From positions 1 to 64,000 of the forward strand of contig NZ_QRDX01000002.1 of the NCBI RefSeq assembly GCF_003386195.1: a stretch of 64,000 nucleotides of DNA, written 5' to 3'. Each line of letters begins with the position of its first letter. The first letter of the stretch is position 1. Both the position numbers and the translations under genes were made by a program. This DNA comes from Seonamhaeicola aphaedonensis (GTDB lineage: Bacteria > Bacteroidota > Bacteroidia > Flavobacteriales > Flavobacteriaceae). Shown one piece after another: positions 63,748 through 64,000 of the stretch. Under the pieces are notes generated by a model. That model was not told where the DNA came from, made no database searches, and saw only the letters and a list, made by a program, of their open reading frames with translations.

Positions 63748-64000
63748 TTAGCTCGTTCCTTTAATATCGCTTATTTCTGTCCCAAAAATAAACAGTTTAA
63801 TAAGCGTAGGTAGTTTTGCTCCTGTTTCGGTAGTTTTCCAATTACTCCATAAAACTTCTAAACCATCAATAGGAAACTCAGAAGTCCACATTTTAAAGCT
63901 AATGGGCATACCATCATTATCTAGATTCCACAAGTAAGAGTCACCGTTGGTATAGGTTACTAATAAATCATCTTTTATAAGTTCTCTTTTTACACCCTCA
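63748..64000 (-). CDS. Hypothetical protein (3' part, runs off right edge)
   Basis: The minus-strand frame is open from the window edge (first full codon at 63999) to TAA at 63748-63750. It reads LLVTYTNGDSYLWNLDNDG, then MPISFKMWTSEFPIDGLEVL, WSNWKTTETGAKLPTLIK and ISDIKGTS at the end. The alternating aromatic pattern suggests a lipocalin-like or YceI-like beta-barrel of exported flavobacterial proteins. The start lies outside the window; the family was not identified. Confidence 0.65.
   Translation of the reverse strand, partial: EGVKRELIKDDLLVTYTNGDSYLWNLDNDGMPISFKMWTSEFPIDGLEVLWSNWKTTETGAKLPTLIKLFIFGTEISDIKGTS

Noticed and set aside
1-64000. tRNA, rRNA, CRISPR arrays, insertion sequences or prophage genes
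   Set aside because: None seen: no tRNA cloverleaf or CCA-type ends, no regularly spaced repeats, no transposase or integrase motifs in any long frame. A dedicated RNA and IS search could still find diverged remnants.

Overview
The window is an AT-rich chromosomal segment of a Bacteroidota bacterium, most likely a marine Flavobacteriaceae. The evidence is a SusD-type lipoprotein, a Por (type IX) secretion C-terminal tail, SprB/MopE/thrombospondin-3 repeats, TonB-dependent receptors, a menaquinone gene set, YtxJ (bacillithiol redox), a fused E1 alpha/beta 2-oxoacid dehydrogenase, and promoters of the Bacteroidota type (TTTG, about 19 bp, TAnnTTTG). I see no rRNA, tRNA, CRISPR array, prophage, transposase or integrase. 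It looks like core genome with a few accessory catabolic modules.

Layout. 1-555: 5' part of a SusD-like gene running off the left edge. 0.9-5.3 kb: an exported regulatory-domain protein, a transglutaminase-like protein, the ComM/YifB AAA ATPase and a DUF2891 lipoprotein. 5.4-12.2 kb: a tricorn-like S41 protease, then an Nramp-fold transporter linked to the 5-oxoprolinase genes pxpA, pxpB and pxpC. 12.2-14.4 kb (minus): deoD, deoC and a second, divergent deoC. 14.8-19.1 kb: clpB, ytxJ, a DUF1080 protein and a YdhR-like protein. 19.1-19.7 kb: a decayed GNAT acetyltransferase pseudogene. 19.8-23.2 kb: hotdog thioesterase, isochorismate synthase and menD (menaquinone). 23.4-28.1 kb: DUF2853, cvfB, mnmE, a serine hydrolase and DUF2188.

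28.1-35.9 kb is the most system-like region. A LacI-family repressor is divergent from a six-gene operon: a TtuC-like beta-decarboxylating dehydrogenase, a cyclase-family hydrolase, a four-carbon acid sugar kinase (DUF1537), an MFS anion symporter, a Gfo/Idh/MocA oxidoreductase and an exported carbohydrate-binding-like protein. Two matching inverted repeats (TTRYGCAA-N4-TTGCRYAA) lie between repressor and operon, one on the repressor's own -33 box. This reads as an acid-sugar uptake and catabolism module under a local repressor.

35.9-49.4 kb: a TonB receptor, dsbD, glutaminyl cyclase, the small SRP RNA with a clear promoter, an SDR, a thioredoxin-fold lipoprotein without its cysteines, an asymmetric ABC-F ATPase, DUF2007, pheT and a DUF202 pair. 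49.5-64 kb: an acetolactate decarboxylase predicted to be a lipoprotein, the fused E1, a degenerate M1 peptidase domain on an outer-membrane barrel, a LOG-family protein, uvrA, a large secreted reprolysin-like metalloprotease, a conserved hypothetical and the 3' part of a gene leaving the right edge.

Several proteins keep a known fold but have lost the residues that define its chemistry: the Nramp-like transporter, the second DERA, the TlpA-like protein, the M1-like domain, and site II of the ABC-F ATPase. All functional statements rest on reading motifs by eye; no database search was run.
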